A DNA stretch of 64,000 nucleotides from Lindgomyces ingoldianus. Taxonomy: Eukaryota; Ascomycota; Dothideomycetes; Pleosporales; Lindgomycetaceae. The position numbers and the translations under genes were made by a program. The stretch lies in NCBI RefSeq assembly GCF_010093535.1, contig NW_022985169.1, forward strand, positions 351,660 to 415,659. Reading direction: 5' to 3'. Under the pieces are notes generated by a model. It was given only the letters and a program-made list of their open reading frames with translations, searched no databases and was not told the origin of the DNA. Below, piece by piece: positions 32,980 to 45,585 of this stretch. The stretch's first letter is position 1; the number at the start of each line of letters is the position of its first letter.

Positions 32980-35561
32980 TTACTCAACCTCCTCCTCCCC
33001 TAAATCCTCCACACTCAGCGTGCCCACACTTCCCTCCAACCCTGTACTCTCCTCTCTCAACAAACCCGCAGCTTTCTTCCCCTTCCCTTTCTTCTTCCCT
33101 TTCTTCGCACCACCCCCACTCTCACTCGCCAATGGCGCATCCCTCACCCACCGACTAATCGCCTCAGCCCGTTCTGTAGAAATGGGGTATTCACGCCCAT
33201 CGTCCTGGGCCCAGCGTTTCGGCGGCGGGGCTGGGGCTGGGGCTGGGGACGGGGAGTGTGGGGATTTGGGCGTACCATTCCCACTAACGCTCACACCCCC
33301 ACTCATGCCCCCATTCACGCCCGTACTCGCATTCGCGGCGGAAGAGATCAAGTCAAAGGGATTATGAGAGTTCCCATTCCTAGCCCTCAATTCTGCAACC
33401 TTCTCAGCCTCTTCATCCTCGCGAAACCTGCGTTCGCGCGCTCTGACAGCACGTTGAAACGACTCCTCATCAACGACGCGCTCATCTGCCAGAGCTTCGA
33501 GAATCGCTTCGTGTTTCTGGCGCTCGCGTTTTTGGGTTGGAGATTCTTGTCTACTACCACCGCCACCACCACCACCTGCGCCTCCACCTCCACTCCCATC
33601 GCCGGTTTTACTCAGCGCATCAGAGCCGGTTTTCACATGCCCAGGTAGCGGTGCGGGACGACACAGGTTTTCCCACGCGGTAGATAGGTTAATCCAATTC
33701 CCAGCGCGACGCAGGACTTCGATCCAATCTGCACGGGCGGGGGAACGAGCAGCCAGGAAGATAGGATAGCCATCGCAGACACGGGCGAGACGTGCAGCGT
33801 TGTGGGCGTGGCGAAGGAGTTCTTTTGCGGGGGTTTGGATGAGGGCGTGGCAGAGGAGAAGGGAGTGGAGGGCATCCGTGAGGAGCGGGTGGTAGGTGAT
33901 GCTTTCGTGGGAGTCGGCGAAGGCGGTTGCGGCGGCCGAGGCGGCGGAAGCTGCGGGGGTTGGAGTTGGGTGTGGGTATGGCGGGAGGGAGGATGGCGGA
34001 GTTGCAGAGAAGAGCTGGGAGACTTGGAAGATTTCGGGAGGTGGGAGTTTGGGCCAGGATGTGCGATCGCTGTTGTGGGAGTGGGGACGGCGGTGGGGGA
34101 CGAGGGCTTCGGAGATGGGGGAGGAGGATGGGCTTGAGGGGGAGTCGAGGAGGCGATTGGTCGGCGTTGGCTTGCTGTCCTTGGAGTAGCCGTTTGTTGC
34201 GTTTCCAATACGGCGGATGAACTCCTCGGCGATTTCAGGAGAGATGCCAGGGGTGTAGTCGAAGTGGGACAAGAAGGCAATGTAGTCACGAAGAGCACGC
34301 TTAGCATTCATTCTCACCTGCTTGCGGGCTTCGAAGCGCCGACGATGGCCTTCCTTTTCTTCGGCCGATATGGGTGTTGGTTCGGCCCCATCAGCGCTGC
34401 CAGCCTCTCTTTTAGCCTTTGCTTCCTCCTCCTCTTTCAACCCATCGAGAGCGGTGTGAACGTGCTGGCAGGCAATGGTAAAATAGACTCCAGCTCGATG
34501 GAAAAGAAGCTGTGTTTCCAAGGAGTTCGGCTGGTCTTCTTCAGGGATCTTGACTTCCTGTCTCCAATCCCGACCGGACGGCTCCTGCATGGACTTGGCC
34601 AGAACCAGCTGGTCCTTGCCCGCGCGGTGTTGTGCCAGCATGTACCGAGCAAGCACTAATCCTTCTGACAGGTCCTTTGCAGAGTTTACATAGTCTTCCT
34701 TGAATATCCGTGTCAAAGCCCGGGTTCTGAGGGGCGAGCCGTCGTTCGGGCGGTCCAAGATGATCTCATTGAGGGAGGTAAGTGGGGTACATTGGGCCAT
34801 CATGCGCGACGGAATCTTCTCGTGGAAGAAGTGCACGTATTTGGCGTCCACATCCCCGGGACTCCTCTGCAAGACCAGCTGCGCAACATCTTCCAGCGTC
34901 GACGCCGACTGCATCGTAGCCACGCTCGCCGCAATCTCATCCAGATGGTAAGCCTGACTCAGCTTAGCCGTCGCCAGCTCCCGCATACGATGCTTGCGCT
35001 CCCTGCTCAGCTTTGCGTTCCCGCCGCTGCCTCCATAGCCAATTCCCAGGGAAGCGGCACTCCCCAGCATGCCATTTCCGGCATTGAGGGAGTTGCTGAG
35101 GGCAGCCGAGGTCAGGCCGCTGGTGGCGCGGACAGCGAGATTAGTGGCCTCGTCAACGGCCTTGCGGATCTTGACGAGGTCGTAGAAGACGGCGGGGTCG
35201 ATGGGGTGGGGGCGGGGGGAGAGGTAGTTGCTGTGGGCGAGCGACTCGAGCACTTCGGGGGGGAGCTGCAACCACGGCCCGTGGAAGGAAGAGATGTAGC
35301 GCCAATGCCTGCAGGGATGGAGTTAGCAGAGAGAGCAATGCAGGTGAAAGAACTGCCAGAGAACAATCCGCGACGTGCCTGCATAGGGACCTACTTGTTG
35401 CGACAGATGATCAGGGCCGATGTCGAGGGCTCGTTCGCGGGCTTCTTAGTCGATGCGGAGCCATTAGCTGGCCGTGGTGGCGGCCCGTTGCCGTTGCTGT
35501 TGCCGTGGCCGAGGCCGTCAGCGGGCGCGTCAGTCTGCTGGCTCTTCTTCTTGCGAGCCAT
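32980..35561 (-). CDS. conserved fungal hypothetical, TPR-like (831 aa)
   Basis: Two minus-strand exons: 35561-35395 (MARKKKSQQTD start) and 35308-32980, with an 86-nt intron. The short basic, low-complexity head is followed by ICRNKHWRYISSFHGPWLQL across the junction. Then comes an all-helical body with repeated helix pairs (AYVNSAKDLSEGLVLARYML-like, LLFHRAGVYFTIACQHVHTA, MNAKRALRDYIAFLSHFDY). The pattern suggests TPR-like scaffolding up to about residue 420. The rest alternates Pro/Ser linkers with helices (HPLLTDALHSLLLCHAL) and ends in a Lys-rich then acidic tail. Length and single large exon are typical for a conserved Pezizomycotina gene. No enzymatic motif seen; function unknown. Confidence 0.8.
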
Positions 35562-36979
35562 TCCAGAGCGCGAGAAAAAAAGAGAGAACAGCAATGGGCC
35601 AGTGTCGTTGAGCCGTGCAGCGGGTGCATACACAATAAATTTCGAGGGGCCAGCCTTGGCACTGCAGAGCTAGTGTCATCCATCTGCATCCATGTCGGAG
35701 AGACTTCCACCCAACACCGAGCTTATATCCTTTTCGCCGTTGTATTTTAGAAGGTCAATGGGCGGTAAGTTTGTAATTCCAATTCCTTTGCCAATATCGT
35801 TCAGCCTTCCCTCCCCGTCGTTGACATGCCCGTCCCAATCTTTCCAGGGCTCGACTCCGATTGCGCAGTATATGTCGCCGTCACGGGGGTGACACACCAG
35901 GAACCCGATGCAACGACGCGACGTCTTGACTCGGAGATTTAATCGAGTCGTTCTGTATCGCCTCCTGTTGTCCCTTCCCAACCGAAGCGCCACCTCTCAG
36001 TTACGGAGAGCCCCCTCGTAGTCATCATGTCCATGTCCGATTGCACATGGTCAATTCTGATGACCGTCACCATGAAATATTGTCTGTCGGGCGTGGATTT
36101 TACTTTGTATTCCTTTTGCTTTGCGTCCAAGTACACCAGCCCCATTCCGGAGGAAATCTCCATCGAGAAACACTGCCAAAAAAAGATCTCGATCTGCTCG
36201 GCTAAACTTGCCCCTGCCCTTCAACGTCCCCGCTTATCCTTCTGCCTCCATGTGACTTTCCAGCAAACCTCCAATAGATCATGTATTTCTTATATCTGGA
36301 ACCCCGGTATGTTTTGGGTGATTGTTGTATTCCTCTCTTAGCTCTTTATTTGCTTCATTTTTTTCTTTGTTTCTTGTGTTCCTTCTCCATGTCAGTCCTG
36401 CTTCTCCCGTTACTTTCTCAATGGAACTATACCGGAGGACTTGGAGGAAAACGGCCCGTCCGTCAAGAAGATTGTGGATGTTGGCTTCGATCCTGATCCT
36501 TGAGAAGACTGTTGGAGGCGCGTTGGCCGGGGTAAGAGCGCCATTGGCCATTAGCCGTTACTGAAAGAAGCGGGTTAGGAGAAACATTTGAGGACTCTAT
36601 TTGGCAGCATGGGTGATAGAAGCCGCTGCCGTAGTATCTCGATCCCCGCCCCCATTGGGCCCATCCATCAATTTCCTCCTCTGCAGCCGCAATGTAGAGT
36701 GCGGCTTCAGACCTGCAGCTCCGCCACCTCTTGGTCCACAGACCGTAACCCTCCTCGGCGGTCATCCGGAGGCCACAATATCGAATTCAATCTCAGATCA
36801 ACGGTATCGAATTCAAGCCTGCAGGTAGGGCAGGCCATCCTCCGACTCCTGTTTGAAACACGACTTCTGACGTTGCCACCCATCCGTATCAGCCAGGTTC
36901 CTCTGACAGTACCTAGATTTGGCTCGCGCGTCAATCGGGGCAAGCGAAATCTGGAATTTTGTCAGCGGCTGCAGCTGCT
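35562..36979. other. intergenic with a weak minus-strand coding signal
   Basis: Between 35,676 and 36,163 two overlapping minus-strand frames (MEISSGMGLVYLDAKQKEY upstream, FLVCHPRDGDIYCAIGVEPW downstream) have protein-like composition, and a poly-pyrimidine/CAG acceptor precedes the first. I could not find splice sites joining them into one model, so no gene is called. The rest shows nothing. Confidence 0.3.
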
Positions 36980-37633
36980 TTACTTCTGCGGGCGCATCCT
37001 CTTCCTTTCTCCGTCCATGCCATCTCCCGTCTCCTCTTCGTCATCACCATCCTCGACAACACACTCATTAAGACCTCCCTCCTCAGCAGCAGCTTCTTCA
37101 TATTCAACATCCTGTACTAACATCTCCCTCTCTAACCTGGACCTCCCATACCTAAAACCCCCATTCTTTACTCTTTTCTTATCCCGAAACAGAATAAAAT
37201 GCCGCCATCCATACCCCTCATCCCTGTTCCTCAAATCTTCCCATCGCCGGTGACAAAGCACACAATGTGTCCTGCCGTTATAATAGCGCTCACAGCCACC
37301 GCAACCCCATTGGACGCCGTAAAAATCCCGTGCTAGATCTAGACTTGAGGGTTCAGAGACATCCTCCGCCATCTCTATGCCAGCATCTTCTAGACCAGAG
37401 GGTGGCGGGGAGGGAGATGGGGACCGGAAGGCAGATAAAGACAGAGATAGAGAGCTAGGGGGGGGTAGAGACCAGGAAGCAGCCGGAGAGGATAAGGAGG
37501 AGATATTAGGCGGCCGCAGATCCTCGGGTAGCCCTTGGATATCCGTATCGGTCGCGGTGCCATTTTTCACGGCCTCGATGATAGACTCGTAGATTTCGCC
37601 CATTTCGTCGTATTCGGCGTTTAGGAAGTCCAT
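36980..37633 (-). CDS. zinc-ribbon-like hypothetical protein (217 aa)
   Basis: Single exon from ATG 37633. The acidic N-terminus (MDFLNAEYDEMGEIYESIIE) is followed by a Ser/Pro-rich linker. At about residues 108-135, WGCGGCERYYNGRTHCVLC provides two CxxC pairs separated by 10 residues, a good single-zinc ribbon. The next block (WRHFILFRDKKRVKNGGFRY) is basic, then the tail is very acidic and ends basic. I do not recognise a named family; RNA or protein binding through the ribbon is plausible only by analogy. Confidence 0.65.
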   Translation of the reverse strand: MDFLNAEYDEMGEIYESIIEAVKNGTATDTDIQGLPEDLRPPNISSLSSPAASWSLPPPSSLSLSLSAFRSPSPSPPPSGLEDAGIEMAEDVSEPSSLDLARDFYGVQWGCGGCERYYNGRTHCVLCHRRWEDLRNRDEGYGWRHFILFRDKKRVKNGGFRYGRSRLEREMLVQDVEYEEAAAEEGGLNECVVEDGDDEEETGDGMDGERKRMRPQK

Positions 37634-38766
37634 TTTGGCCCCTTTTAAAGGCCGAGGAGGTTTACAGAAGGTGGGTTTTTTTTACAGATTTAGAGATCTT
37701 AATAATGGGTATGGAGTCAGGGTAGGTGATCACAGTGAAGGTGCCAGATAATAAGGCTGGCAGGAGGGTGGTGGTCGGTTGGTGGTCAGTTTGAGGGTGG
37801 ATTTGGGACGGCCCCCATGAACAATTTTGCTGATCTTAAAAGCTAGGTAGGCAATTCTTGCAAGCTGCCCCCATGACGAATGCTGTACGGAGTGGCTAGT
37901 TAGCAGAGGCCTGGTGTTGGGGTATATTTTGGTAGTACTTCATGTTATCTGATGTTGATGTCGATAGCGTGTGTCTGTTTATCTGTCTATGTCTATGTCT
38001 GAAGGAAGCGAAGATAAAACGGGCAGGATAAGGCATTTTCCCTCTCAAAACCTTGATGCCACCGTGGTGAGATCTCGTTCCACGGCTCGTATGTCATCCT
38101 TATCATGAATATTACTCCATGATTTTCCTTGGCGCTGACCTGGACAGCGTGTTTCAATATTTTCATGGCATTCTTATTTTTATTTTTATTTTAGGAACGG
38201 GGAACCTGGAGCTTGCGGGGTAAGCGAGGGTTGGTTCCATGGTCGAAGTGTGGCGTTTGGTGTTGTTTTTCAGTTGAGGTACAGGTCATTGAGAAAATTT
38301 CTCAATACAGGTAGGACATATGCATACATCATTTCCCTACATTTCAAATAGCTCACTATCTATGCAAAGGGAAGCTGGAATACTAAACTGACTTCAATTT
38401 TCTAGTCGTAAATCCCATGGGTATACCATATCCAAAAAATGCAAATCTAACACTGAAACCATATCAAACCAAACTGCCTCAACGCCATTGCGGCCATATC
38501 ATTGCTATTTCCATAAACACCCTTCCAAAAAGACTAAAAGAATAATTTTGCATCCTTTGTACAACTCAATATCCAGAAATTGTACCCAGGGAGTGAAGAG
38601 AGACGGATCTTGGAAATAAAGATGCGCAGTCAACAGCCTAGGCATTCTGCGGAATCGTGAATTTTCTAAAGCCTTCCCTCTTCTTTTGCCAGAGCTCGGG
38701 TACAACCATCCCAACAGTCCTCAAAGCCGATAATCAGGACCGCAATAGGAGCCAAACCCATCCTCT
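37634..38766. other. intergenic, no supported gene
   Basis: Contains simple TTTTTA runs near 38,165-38,195. The minus strand at about 38,640-38,730 has a short protein-like end (MVVPELWQKKREGFRKF), discussed with the next candidate gene; otherwise nothing recognised. Confidence 0.35.
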
Positions 38767-39210
38767 CTATTCGGTATCATCCACATTATCATTTTCACCC
38801 AAATTTACCAATTCTTGCAGCGCTTTCGTCCACATCTCAGACCCCAATCGACCCGGCCTAGCATCCGCATGGAAAATTTACCCTTCTCACTCATGACTTC
38901 GTCGGAGCCTTGCTCCCCTAGGGGATCAGTTACTAGTTTAATACGGATTTTCTATAAAACGGAAAAAGCGAGGTCCAGACTGGCCGCGTACAGCTTCTGC
39001 CAATGGATCCTGCGAGGAATCCAAGTTGGTGGCCTGAATGGCTGGATTGGGAGACTGGGTGATGTGAAGATCAATTGGGCGCTGAAGAGAAGATGGAGGC
39101 AAGCCGGGAGCAGCTGCCTAGTCTATGGCCAGTTTGCAATAGTCTTCCTTTGCCTATCTGTCCACTCCCACTTTTGTTCTTTCATCACAACTAAAAGGTT
39201 CCTTCTCCAT
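38767..39210 (-). CDS. candidate three-exon small protein (100 aa)
   Basis: Tentative model: exons 39210-39172, 39117-38945 and 38857-38767 on the minus strand. Introns have GTGGGA...TAG and GTATTA...TAG ends, and phases agree. The centre (DPLAEAVRGQSGPRFFRFIE) and the end (SEMWTKALQELVNLGENDN, stopping after DDTE) look like real protein although they lie in different frames of the genomic sequence; the second intron puts them in register. The first donor is weak, and the start could lie further upstream. Family unknown. Confidence 0.3.
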
Positions 39211-40199
39211 CTTCTATCTCAAGACCATTTATCCCAGGTCTCCGTCACACTCACAAAAATACACTAAAAAATGCGAAACCTAAGATCGATTTTCAGCGGG
39301 CTAGAAACGATGAATTAGACTTATTCAAGGAGAGAAAAAAACGTACTTGAGAATTATGGGGAAACGTCTTAATCCGGAATCAAAACAACGTCTCAGTAGG
39401 GAGTAGGTATAATAGACTCGTAGTCCACCCTGCCGTTATTGATCATTAAAGAATTGTTAGAAGTTATATGCTATATGTGAGGGATGTTAAAGGAGTTAGA
39501 GATGAAAATGCAAAGAGCAGGAGAGGTGTGGTGTGTGCCTCAGATACTTGATCTTCACTCTGATGCTGGTGTGGGTAAAAATCTGAGGTAGTCGGCTGTC
39601 ACTTGAGCGCAATCAGTCACCGTTTCAGGCCCGATCGTTTCCCGTTCACTGACCGGTTACTACCACGATCACTTTCCAATGGTGGTGGCCACCTCCTCGT
39701 TGAGGACAAATTAGCGACCTGTGGCGAACTTCGTCGTCAGGTCAACTAAGGGCTGCTAAGCAAGTAGAGCTGCCATGAAAACATTGACCATTTGTCGTCC
39801 GGTCACCTCAGGATAGATATCTGCCACAAGAGTGTCAGAAACGAGAATGCATCTTCCGTGGCAGAATACACCCTCACACTGAGACCTTCTGCATCTACAG
39901 ACAAGTTTCGTACGCATCCACATTCAACATCTATCTCTCCAGAAAACTCTATTATACACGCACACACATACAACGTCTACCTCTCCAGCACATCCTCTCG
40001 CACCAAGCACTTCTGCACTTTCAAGACCATTCTCTACGTCCAACACTCCCTCAAATCAAGCCCTTCTGGGCCTCCAGATTGTTCTCTACACGTCCACACA
40101 AATCACACCATCTTCAATTCTTTCAGGGCTCCTCAACATCGGTCAATTCCCCAACTATATCCATAGCTTCCCATACACGACCTCTCATCATCGTTCGTA
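39211..40199. other. intergenic and 5' leader
   Basis: No gene supported. The last 300 bases are CA/CT-rich, with ACACGCACACACA near 39,957, and look like promoter and leader of the gene at 40200. Confidence 0.4.
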
Positions 40200-40983
40200 A
40201 TGTCTCATCGTAGCTCCCAAGTTTGCACCCGCTGGGATGACGACGAAGATGACGACTTCTCCATAGGCGAATACCTGAAAGAGCACGGAGAGGTGACGCC
40301 CCCATCGATTGAAGAGCTTGGTCCACTTGCAGCGACCCAAACAGAATGACCCTACAGTCGATACCACTTATATGGCTACCGAGATCATCACGCTCGGCTC
40401 CCATGAAGATTCGACCAGCGAAGACAAATACGAAGAGTCAATCTCAATTTCAACCCCTCTGACGATTGCTCCTCCACCAGGCCCAAATCCAAGCATTCCA
40501 TTGACCACCATCGCAGCCGCTAATGGCTCCGCCGTCACCATCCCAAACCGGCGGCCGTCGACATACCAGGACTGGGTGCAGTTGAAGTTGTGGTTAGGCT
40601 ATCCAATCGATGGACACTTTGTGTGGCCTTCCAGATTGCGACATCAGATACAATCCCCAGGGACAGAGGCTGGAGACGGTAGCAGCAGCGCCAGCGAGAA
40701 TATTGGTGGAGGGTTTAGCTCATCGGACTCTAAAACTTCAGGTTCTACCCGGGCCTCCTCTCCTACATCTGAGGAGATTGTTGAGGCAACTAAAGAAGAA
40801 CCAGCTGGTAGCATCCGACCCAAACATCCTCGCTACAATCACACTATCACTGGTCTAGCCACTGCATCAAAATGGGCATATAGCAACCCGGCTGCCTTCC
40901 GCATCACTCGTTGCCGCCAAAAGAATCATGAAATCTACTCCAAATCAGTGATTCTCAAGGCACTAGAGTCAAGCCGACGTTGA
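40200..40983 (+). CDS. hypothetical protein with acidic N-terminus (247 aa)
   Basis: Two exons: 40200-40292 and 40333-40983, with a 40-nt phase-0 intron (GTGACG...GCAG), at the short end of fungal introns. Exon 1 is WDDDEDDDFSIGEYLKEHGE. Exon 2 continues RPKQNDPTVDTTYMATE and a Ser/Thr/Pro-rich stretch. A block with aromatic residues (YQDWVQLKLWLGYPIDGHFV) lies near residue 120, followed by another Ser-rich linker. The C-terminal block is basic (AFRITRCRQKNHEIYSKSVI). If the intron is not removed, exon 1 ends at a TGA 56 bases into or past it. Family and function unknown. Confidence 0.6.
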
Positions 40984-41058
40984 AATTCCCGCCAAGCCAC
41001 CATAATTCTCCAAAGCATTCTACATGACTCGCGCATCGGAAATAAACCGATAAACCGA

Positions 41059-42421
41059 ATGCCCTCCTCCGAAGCCACCCCTCCATCTCCACATTTGCTC
41101 TATTTCCGCAACCCGCAGGTACATTCAGACTCTCCCACCTATTTATCTACAACCCAATTGACCACCCCGTTTCCGAATTTCAATCGTATGAATCTCCTTT
41201 CACGCAACACAACCCTCCACACCTCTTCCGCCCTCGCCTTCGTCAGAGCTTCGATCCTCGGCCGACCCCACCACCACCCCTCCTCCATATTGCGCAATCC
41301 CCCCCAATTCTTCCGCCTGCACTCCCACTACCAACACACCGCAAAAATGTCGTCCATGGCCCAACGACTAAAAGGCAAAACTATCGTGATTACAGGCGCA
41401 TCCTCTGGAATCGGGAAATCCTGTGCTCTAGAATTCGCGCGCACCAGTCCCGAGGACTTGAAGATTGTTCTGACAGCGCGGAGGATCGATACATTGAAAG
41501 AGGTTGCAAAGGAGATAGAAGGATTTGCGAAGGGCGTGAAGGTGTTGCCGGTGAAGCTAGATGTTAGTAGGCCCGAGGAAGTGAGTGGGTTTGTGGAGGG
41601 ACTGCCCGAGGAGTTTAGGGGCGTCGATGTGTTGGTTAATAATGCGTATGTTCTGTTCACACGAGTTTTATTTTTATTTTTTGCCCAAATGGTGGGCAGG
41701 TCAGGGCGTTTTTATATGCGATTGGACGCCTGTCTGCACATGTTCATGCCTTTACTAACTCGGAGTCGTTCAGAGGACTGGTTAAAGGCATGGCTCAAGC
41801 CCCTGACATCCTCCCCGCCGACATCGACACCATGTTTTCCACCAATGTAACCGGCCTAATAAACATGACCCAAGCCATCCTACCTATCTACAAGTCCCGC
41901 CCCGACGGTGGCAGCGGCGACATCATCAACATTGGGTCGATCGCAGGCCGGGAACCCTACCAAGGTGGTTCTATCTACTGCGCTACAAAAGCTGCCGTCC
42001 GCTCATTCACAGACGCCCTGCGCCGTGAGCTCATATCCACACGGATCCGCGTTATGGAGATTGATCCTGGGCAGGTGGAGACGGAGTTTAGCGTGGTGAG
42101 GTTTTATGGGGATAAGGAGAAGGCGAGGAAGGTGTATGAGGGGGTGCAGCCGTTGACACCAGAGGATATTGCCGAGGTGGTGGTGTTTGCGGCGGGTAGG
42201 AGGGAGAATGTTGTGCTTGCTGATACGTTGGTTTTTCCGAATCATCAGGTACGTGAATCCGAATTTGCTTGTCGTGTAGATGGACCTGGACTGATTAGGG
42301 TAGGCGGCTGCGACGGTTATGTATAGAAAGTCTGCACAGTGAGGAGTATGTGCTGACGAGCAATTACTAGGCTGGGACGGGAGGCGCTATGTACAAAAAG
42401 CTACTAAGGGAGAAGTTATAG
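41059..42421 (+). CDS. short-chain dehydrogenase/reductase, YMR226C-like (370 aa)
   Basis: Three exons: 41059-41645, 41774-42248 and 42371-42421. A leader of about 95 residues rich in Arg, Ser and Pro precedes the enzyme and could be a mitochondrial presequence; starts at 41191 or 41347 would shorten it. The Rossmann signature TGASSGIG begins near residue 112, NNAG spans the first junction, and the catalytic YCATK has Tyr264 and Lys268. The order and the SRPEEVSGF and VVFAAGRRENVVLADTLVFP segments match the NADP-dependent 3-hydroxy acid dehydrogenase group (yeast YMR226C, bacterial YdfG). These oxidise serine, allo-threonine and related hydroxy acids. The last exon encodes AGTGGAMYKKL, a usual C-terminus. 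Confidence 0.88.
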
Positions 42422-42646
42422 ACAGAGGGGGAGAATCACAAGACAGCGGAAGACAACCAGAATTCTTGGGGACATGTTGACACGCATCGCATAGCACCAA
42501 CGTCAACAGACTAACAAACAATTCATCTGCCATCGCGGCAATACCATGCGCATAGTACATTATGTAATGTCACACATCCCAACTCTTCCGAACCCCAAGA
42601 TGCCCCGCTTCTCCCTATATGTATGCTCCCATAAGTTCCCGAGTAT

Positions 42647-43215
42647 CTATTTCTTCCCCTTCCTAGCCAAATAATCCTCCTCCTCCTCCCTCAACTCCTG
42701 ATCAATTTTCGCACCCTTACTCGGCTCATTTCCATGTGCTCTTGCCTTCAGTCGATGAATTAGCCTCAGTTCCTCTAATCAAGCCAACCTAGAAAGACAA
42801 GAGAAGACAAGGCATATATACCGGCAACGTTGCATCCCGCTCATAACGCTCTTGTTCGATATCTTTCTGTTCCGGCTCTCGAGCACGCTGTTCTTCCCGC
42901 GCGAGCTTGTTGGCAATAGTACGCTCGTCTTTGGAGTCGTTGGCCAGATGGCTATTAGGTTTGCCTTCGTGAAAGCGAGATACTGTGTCGAGCTCCGAGT
43001 CTTTGTAGTTCCTCTGAAGGTTGTGAATTAACATTAAAGTCACATCTGGGGCCTGGGCTAAGTGGAAGAAGTAGAGGAACAAGTTATGAGTTGTGTTGGA
43101 TTGAGTGAGTGGAGGAAGTAGAAGGACAAGTTATGGACTAGGTTGGATTGGGTGAGCGTACTTGGTCTCCTGCCTCATATACACCTGGGCCGCCGACGTT
43201 GGAGGTTCCGGACAT
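42647..43215 (-). CDS. small conserved fungal protein (114 aa)
   Basis: Three minus-strand exons: 43215-43162 (MSGTSNVGGPGVYEAGDQ), 43013-42822 and 42745-42647, with introns of 148 and 76 nt in phase 0. A GCTAAT branch site sits shortly before the second acceptor. The protein is hydrophilic and helical, very rich in Glu, Arg and Lys (LAREEQRAREPEQKDIEQER), ending EEEEDYLARKGKK. Its size, strong charge and intron-rich structure resemble a small conserved hypothetical found across Pezizomycotina. No signal peptide, membrane segment or enzymatic motif. Confidence 0.75.
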
Positions 43216-43889
43216 AGTGGATGGATTGGGATTGGGTTTGTGAGGTTTGGGGAGATGGGTGGGCTAAGAGGCTGAGGACGATTCTTGAAGGTTCCAAAGA
43301 CGTTGTAAGGCAATGATCTTTTCAAGTGTAGTTGCGGTTGCGGTTGTATTGAGTTTTAAGCTGGTAAGAAATCGTCTAGACACCGATGACGTCGTGATGA
43401 ACGCATATTATATGTGGGTCAACACCATGCACTACTCCTGCACTGTCTGGACGAATTGCGAGGAATGAAGCTGGAGGACAGCCCAGTTTTCAACAGATGT
43501 TGCGCGTGGTGTTCTCTGCTTTGAAATTTCAGGCACGCTTGGTGTTGTACCACGGCTCCAGAAAGAACTTACCCAGCAACTCCATACACTCACCTGCGAC
43601 AATGCTTGAAGAGTGACACTACCAATCTAGTTCGATTTTAACACCCCTAAGAGCAAGTAATATACGTTGGTAAAAATCCGCCAGAGTTTCATTCCGGAAG
43701 TGAATCCTTCTATTTCTATATATTCATAATAAGAAGGGGTAACTGGGTATCATAACACCTTCGTCTATCATCTATCATATATTCGCTCAAACACCAAAGT
43801 ACCAATCTACCGTTTGCCAGCATCTGTACATCATCTCCTGTTGCTTTTATTGCATATGGCTCGTTCTGTCACAGTAGACTGACACCTGT
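43216..43889. other. intergenic, nothing recognised
   Basis: Contains the promoter of the minus-strand small protein and the 3' flank of gua1. No feature supported. Confidence 0.4.
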
Positions 43890-45585
43890 CTACTCCATCT
43901 CGATAGTGCCAGGAGGCTTGCTGGTAACTAGTAGGCGGTAATTAGTTTCTCTCTCTTCACTTAGGGAATAGATGATGGGCGAACTTACTGTCATAGACAA
44001 CCCGACAAACGCCCTCAACCTCATTAACAATCCTGCGACTAACCTTCTTCAAGAAAGCACCATCAAACGGATACCAATCCGCCGTCATGAAATCACTCGT
44101 CTCGACCGCCCGAAGCGCGATAACTTGATCATGAACTCTCTTATCGCCCATAACACCCACAGCCTTCACCGGCAACAGCGCCGCAAATGCTTGGCTGATC
44201 TTCCTGTACAATCCCGCCGCCCTAATCTCCTCAATGAAGATATAGTCCGCTTCCCGCGCAATGCGGACTTGTTCCGGAGTGACTTCGCCCAGGATACGGA
44301 TAGCAATACCCGGACCCGGGAACGGGTGTCGCCAGACCAGATCTTCAGGGATGCCGAGATTCGTGCCGAGTTCGCGGACCTCGTCTTTGAAGAGCTCGCG
44401 TAGGGGCTCGATGAGTTTGAGGTGCATACCTTCGAGGAGGCCGCCGACGTTGTGGTGGGTTTTGATGGTTGCGGATGGGCCTTTGAAAGAGATGCTTTCG
44501 ATGACGTCTGGGTAGAGGGTGCCTTGGAGCAGCCATTCGATTTCACCAGCGCGGGAGGAGCCTTGGGATTCGGCAGCAATTTTTTTGGCTGTTTCTTGGA
44601 ATACTTCGATGAAGGTGTTGCCGATGATTTTGCGTTTCTTTTCGGGGTCGTCGGTGACGCCCTTTAGTCGGCCGAGGAAACGATCGGAGGCATCCACGAC
44701 GGTGAGATTGATGCCGAGGCCTTTCGTCAGCGTCTCTTTGACCTGCTTTGCCTCGTCCAGCCTCAACACGCCGTTGTCGACTAGCACAGCGTGGAAGCGC
44801 TCGCCAATGGCCTCTTGCATCAACTTCGCCGCGACGGTCGAATCGACACCCCCACTGACAGCTCCAATGACTTGTCCCTTGTCGCCAACCAAAGCTCTGA
44901 TCCTCGCAAGCTCTTGATCCACAAACTTGCCCATAGTCCAGTCCGTCTTAGCCTGGCAGATGTCGACAGCAAAGTTCTTCAGCAACTCCTTGCCCCTTGG
45001 GGTATGCGTGACTTCAGGATGGAACTGAATGCCATACAACATCTTATGTCTATGCGCTATGCCGGCGAATGGGGCATTACTGGTCGTGGCAGTCGTGACA
45101 AAGTCATCTGGCAAATGACTCAGCTTGTCGCCATGGCTCATCCACACCTCCATATCACCCTCCAGCCCCTTGAACAGCTTATCCACATGGCCGCCCATCT
45201 CCGCATCGCCGTGACTCTCCACTTTCAAATATGCATGTCCATACTCCCTCTTCTCGCCTGCCAGCACATTCTTCCCGAAATGCCACGCGATCTCCTGCAG
45301 CCCGTAACATATCCCCAACATGGGGACGCCGAGGGAAAACACGGCGGGGTCGACGTGCGGGGCATCGTCCCAGTATACGGAATATGGACCGCCGGAGAGA
45401 ATGACGCCCTTAGGGGTCCAGGATAGCTCGGCGAGCTTTTGTGTGCACGGCAGCATTTCGGAGTAGACATTGAGTTCGCGAAGACGGCGGGTGATGAGGT
45501 GGGAGTATTGGGAGCCGAAGTCGAGGACGAGGATGGTGTCGAAGGTTTTGTTGGGTGGGATGGGATCAATGGCGTTGGTTGCCAT
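43890..45585 (-). CDS. gua1: GMP synthase (glutamine-hydrolysing) (544 aa)
   Basis: Two minus-strand exons: 45585-43989 and 43927-43890. The last exon supplies [12 protein letters not shown], the conserved C-terminus. The frame stays open to 45831, but ATG 45585 ([20 protein letters not shown]) matches fungal orthologues. Domains: class I glutamine amidotransferase with nucleophile Cys93 in GICYGLQ and His189/Glu191 in FHPEVTH; ATP pyrophosphatase with P-loop SGGVDS at 244-249; C-terminal dimerisation domain. It converts XMP to GMP using glutamine and ATP, the last step of cytosolic guanine nucleotide synthesis. It is divergent with bcp1, start codons 227 bp apart. Confidence 0.96.
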
